A stretch of DNA of 64,000 nt from positions 744,001 to 808,000 of the forward strand of contig NW_026262648.1 in assembly GCF_021869535.1 (NCBI RefSeq). The letters run 5' to 3'. The notes below the pieces were generated by a model. That model saw only the letters and a list, made by a program, of their open reading frames with translations. It searched no databases and was not told where the DNA came from. The position numbers and the translations under genes were made by a program. How positions within the stretch are numbered: position 1 is the stretch's first letter; each line of letters opens with the position of its first letter. This document shows, one piece after another, positions 60,701 through 64,000 of this stretch. This DNA comes from Mytilus californianus. Its lineage: Eukaryota; Mollusca; Bivalvia; Mytilida; Mytilidae.

Positions 60701-60794
60701 CCTGCTGACTGCCATTGGCGATTGCCAAATAAACGGATCACCGATGTAATAAATGGATCTTAAATATAAATTGAATACTAAACAGAAAACAATA

Positions 60795-61690
60795 TATAAG
60801 TCTGGAGATTTGCACAACGATACTAATATAAGATGGTATTATACGAAGATGTTGTTAATAAATCGTGTTGACAAATATTTCGGCTTAACAAATAGCCTTC
60901 TTCGGTGTCAATTATTTTAACAATACTGATAATATGTATAAAAATAGCTCAATAATACAGGTAAGTTTTGGTCTATTGATTTATTCCAAAATCCTGAACA
61001 TCATAATATATAACAAAACTCAATACTCAAATATACGTGACTGTGTATATTTAAAACCCAAATGAGTGGAAAATAAAACTTAGTATTTTTTATTGATGCC
61101 GTTTGGATGATGTACATTCAGTTCCTTTATCCAAAAGCTTTCCCGAACCTGTCGCTGGGCATCACTCTAGTGAATGTTCTGTTAAATCACTAGGATCTTC
61201 ATGCGGTTAAAGTCATCAAGTGTGTGACCAGACTGTCTGAAATGCTGAGAAACGGGAAGAAGTGGCTTCTTAGAGATATCACTCATATGGCCATTGAGGC
61301 GTTTGTGGAAAGGCTGCTTTGACTCACCAACATATTGGAGGCCACAAACCGAACATTCTAGAATGTAAATAACATTCATACTTTTGCAGTTAACATTGCA
61401 AAATATCTTATAGTTATTTTCGGTTGCCTTACTGTGAAAAGTTGATGAGTAATGCATCTGTAGGCAGCATTTGCAGCGTTTTTCATCACACGAACGACAT
61501 TCTCCAGAAGTACTTCTATTATCAGACACTTCAGCCCGCACCAGCTGGTTACGCAGACTATTGGGTTGCCTACAAGCTATCATGGGAGGCTCGGGAAAAA
61601 ACTTGGATAGTTTGGAATTCTTTTCAACTGTTTTCCAATGCTCACGAATGACACCGAAGCTGTTTTTGAGAGATGGGTGGTAAGTAAGAA
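60795..61690 (-). pseudogene. Inverted 3' part of a Penelope-like element, with GIY-YIG endonuclease remnant
   Basis: On the minus strand, 61690-61182 encodes a spacer (YHPSLKNSFGVIREHW), a cysteine cluster (GECRSCDEKRCKCC) and a GIY-YIG domain in the Penelope form (NVIYILECSVCGLQYVGES, then KRLNGH). After FNRMKILVI there are in-frame TAA and TAG codons, but the sequence stays alignable (ESFWIKELNVHHPNGINKKY) to a proper stop at 61082-61080. The rest down to 60795 looks like the element's 3' untranslated region. It is the inverted counterpart of sequence starting at about 63788 on the plus strand. Inverted terminal copies are a known arrangement for Penelope-like elements. It directly abuts the satellite. 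Confidence 0.8.
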
Positions 61691-63775
61691 CACTTACTTT
61701 AAACAACTTAGAGCTATTAAACAAAAACAAATTAGAACTGAACACCACTTATCTAATTTGACCCATTATGTGTATAATAAAAGTATTCCTAACGGACTAC
61801 AAATCAAGCTCATGCCACAAACACCTGACAATTTATCCAACACATCACTTCGCAAATGGGATCAAACCCTCTACCATTGTTCCAAGCGGTTAATGGTCCT
61901 CCTCAAACAACACTGCGAAGAATGTCTGAAAACTCTTACTGGCGAATTTAACACCCTTTCAAATAGCTGCAAAAAAGATCTCACATCTGACAATTGTGAT
62001 GCTATCAGTGCTCGCCTCAAAGTCTTAACAACCATACAATCTCAAAATTTGAGTGAAAGGCAAAAAAGAAAATTCCGTAGGGATGGCATCGAACATATCA
62101 ATCCTTCTTTACCATCTGAAAAAAAAAGAGAAAACGAGTAAGGCGCTTTAAACGTAGGTCACTAGAGACTGATTCGCCCTCCAACATTGTGGTCAATCTT
62201 TCCAAACACCAGTACACGGAAGCTGAAACATCTCTTCTCTCGAGAGGCTTAAATTTCTGTCCTTTACCTGCCCCTGTCAATGAAACTAAATTGTCGGAAG
62301 ACCTTGACAATTTTGCCAGAAGTCTACGCATTAAAGAATATTTCGCGTCGAAGGAGAACAACAAAAGATGCTCGAATAGCGACTCAGAAATTTCAGAAGA
62401 CGAAAACAACTACAAATTTATAAAAAAGAGTACTTGGATCCCTAAACCGAGCACAAATGCCACCTTGGAATCATTTATTGACAATTTTAAGTCGGACATT
62501 ATTAGAATTACTAGAAATAACAATAAACCTTTTGACAATCTTACCAACGAAGAACGAACTGCACTGAAAAACTTACGATCTAACGACAGTATCGTCATTA
62601 AACCTGCAGACAAAGGCAGTGCAGTGGTTGTCATGGATAAATCTGCCTATATTCAAGAGGCTGAACGACAACTTGGCGATGCAAGGTTCTACCAAAAACT
62701 AGACTGATCCTACAACATCTTTTAGCAGAAAAATAACTGATAGTTTGGTAGAAATGCACAACGATGGTTTCATCGATGAAAAGACTCTAGAATATTTGAA
62801 ACCAGAAAATCCAAAACCGGGCAGATTTTATCTTTTACCTAAAATTCATAAGGCCAATAACCCAGGAAGACCTATAGTTTCAGCGAACGGTCATCCGACG
62901 GAAAAATATAGGAATTCGTTGACTTCCATCTTCGTCAACATGTTGAGGACTTACCATCTCACATCAAAGATACTACCGATTATCTTAGAAAATTGCAGGC
63001 CTTAAATCCACTCCCCTCCGACACGACACTTGTCTCTATGGACGTCACCTCCCTCTACACGAATATTCCACATGCAGATGGCATTGATGCGTGTAAAGAA
63101 GTTTGGAATTCCCGACCAGTGAAATATCCACCCACTGAATGCTTGGTCAAAATGCTCACGCTGGTACTCAAAAACAACAACTTCACTTTTAATGGAGACC
63201 ATTATCTGCAAGTTAATGGAACTGCTATGGGCACCAAAATGGCCCCATCATATGCCAACATATTTATGGACAAATTAGAAAAACATCTCCTTGAATCTTC
63301 CATCGAAAAACCGCTTTCCTGGTTTAGATTTATAGATGATGTGGATATGAAATGGAATAAAAGTGACGAGGATTTAGATACATTCATCACTCATGCCAAC
63401 AACATACATCCAAGTATCAAATTTACTCATGAGAAATCTAAATCCAAAATCACCTTCCTCGATACCTCCAGCTTGCTCACAGATGGCATCATATCCACTG
63501 ATCTATATTCTAAGCCTACTGACACTCACCAATATCTATCCCCTAAAAGTTGCCATCCTGCTCATTGTACTAAGAGCATCACGTACAGTCAGGCACCCAG
63601 AGTCAAGCGAATATGTTCCAACTCAGAAACAACTAAAAAACAACTACGTCAACTCGAAACCCGCTTGAAGAGAAGGGGCTACAAACACAAAACTATCCAA
63701 AAAGGCTTTCAGAAAGCGGAAACTATTCCAAGGAGTAAACTGTTAGAATACAAATATAAAAAAAAAGAAAAATAA
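61690..63775 (+). pseudogene. Penelope-like reverse transcriptase, frameshifted
   Basis: The protein is readable across at least four frame segments. 61690-62141 is an N-terminal region. From 62141 (frame change near an A-run at about 62119-62127) to 62706 it includes the DKG motif (KPADKGSAVVV, about 62602-62634). 62707-62910 has LPKIHK and GRPIVSANGHP. From about 62910 to 63775 it has motif A (SMDVTSLYTNIPH), motif B (GTAMGTKMAPSYANI) and motif C as FIDD at about 63329-63340. The catalytic aspartates are present, but the frameshifts at about 62120, 62706 and 62910 and before 63790 mean no intact product. The order RT then GIY-YIG endonuclease is the canonical Penelope arrangement, unlike the permuted relic at 17-19 kb. 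Subfamily not determined. Confidence 0.85.
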
Positions 63776-64000
63776 AAGGACTCCATGTGTTCCTACTTAC
63801 CACCCATCTCTCAAAAACAGCTTCGGTGTCATTCGTGAGCATTGGAAAACAGTTGAAAAGAAGTCCAAACTATCCAAGATTTTTCCCGAGCCTCCCATGA
63901 TAGCTTTTAGGCAACCCAATAGTCTGCGTAACCTGCTGGTGCGGGCTGAAGTGTCTGATAATAGAAGTACTTCTGGAGAATGTCGTTCGTGTGATGAAAA
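63776..64000 (+). pseudogene. Start of the Penelope-like GIY-YIG endonuclease region, cut by the window edge
   Basis: From about 63798 the plus strand reads YHPSLKNSFGVIREHWKTVE and reaches the cysteine cluster (GECRSCDEK) at the window end. It is one frame off from the RT, with the shift in the A-rich run at 63758-63775. It mirrors the minus-strand copy at 61690-61490 with few differences (for example a change at PPMIAFRQ versus PPMIACRQ). Confidence 0.8.

Larger units (their letters stand above)
27209..60794. repeat. Satellite DNA array, ~539-bp monomer, about 60 copies
   Basis: The phrases CAAACCTATGATTGCGTTGG, GAGGGGTCTAAATACAGCAC, CTGCTGACTGCCATTGGCGA, GGATTTCGACAATTAATGTC and GACTCCTGAATTTTGAGGAG recur in this order every 536-541 bp from 27209 to 60794. 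The span is 33.6 kb; removing three SINE-like insertions leaves about 60 monomers in one head-to-tail orientation. Monomers differ from each other by a few percent. Most carry a 61-codon minus-strand frame starting MYGFPNTVSIPN, but many monomers break it by a one-T insertion (GGTTTTTTGTACACC) or other changes, so coding is not supported. Edge monomers are somewhat more divergent. The unit is longer than the 160-260 bp mussel satellites I know of; possibly undescribed. Confidence 0.95.

Noticed and set aside
27209-60794. CRISPR array
   Set aside because: The whole 539-bp unit repeats with no unique spacers and no cas genes, and the context is eukaryotic.
27209-60794. rDNA, histone or other tandem RNA-gene cluster
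   Set aside because: The monomer has no recognisable 5S, 18S/28S, snRNA or tRNA sequence and no Pol III internal promoter that I could identify.
27209-60794. CENP-B-box-like motif in TTGCGTTGGATAAAAACC
   Set aside because: It resembles the start of the box, but the required TTCG and CGGG positions do not match.
27209-60794. Hammerhead ribozyme within the satellite monomer
   Set aside because: A GAAAC occurs in ATCGAAACGG, but there is no CUGAUGA at suitable spacing on the same strand.
61424-61683. Plus-strand frames overlapping the endonuclease remnant
   Set aside because: Antisense shadows of the GIY-YIG region on the minus strand.

Overview
The window is AT-rich, repeat-dominated eukaryotic nuclear DNA with no prokaryotic gene organisation. 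Several dispersed repeats (around 3.2, 4.4, 5.3, 6.6, 6.9 and 20.7 kb) look like families I associate with mussel (Mytilus) genomes. The hammerhead-bearing Penelope-like debris and the SINE-like element with an (AATC)n tail also point to a bivalve. The species assignment is inference from remembered repeat families and needs a database search.

Layout. (1) 1-9475 is one very large inverted repeat: arms of about 1.7-2 kb around a 5.7 kb centre made of other dispersed repeats, read here as a foldback-type element without a visible transposase. Smaller inverted-repeat elements are nested in its right arm. (2) 9.5-16.2 kb is non-coding. It holds a palindromic element, a 143-bp triplication, a 2.5 kb decayed minisatellite, a decayed hammerhead region and a 237-bp tandem duplication. 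(3) 16.2-19.1 kb holds a SINE-like insertion and a broken Penelope-like retroelement on the minus strand. Its GIY-YIG endonuclease remnant lies upstream of its reverse transcriptase (the permuted order), preceded by a hammerhead ribozyme with an intact core. (4) 19-27.2 kb is mostly non-coding, with hairpin and TIR elements. It contains the only convincing piece of a host gene, a 159-bp phase 1-1 exon for one thrombospondin type 1 repeat at 25446-25604 on the minus strand. (5) 27209-60794 is an unbroken satellite array of about 60 copies of a roughly 539-bp monomer. It shows higher-order repeats of 3, 4 and 6 monomers, three SINE-like insertions (two of them one insertion copied inside a 2.6 kb block) and one rearranged monomer carrying a foreign 92-bp fragment. 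(6) 60795-64000 is a second Penelope-like element of the canonical order (RT then GIY-YIG), frameshifted. It is preceded by an inverted copy of its own 3' part that abuts the end of the satellite.

There is no operon, pathway or CRISPR system here. The biology is genome architecture: satellite homogenisation, retroelements with time-stamping insertions, and ribozyme-bearing retroelements. I saw no rRNA or tRNA gene. Nearly all short reading frames are satellite or repeat artefacts. All repeat and identity statements come from reading by eye; no alignments were run.
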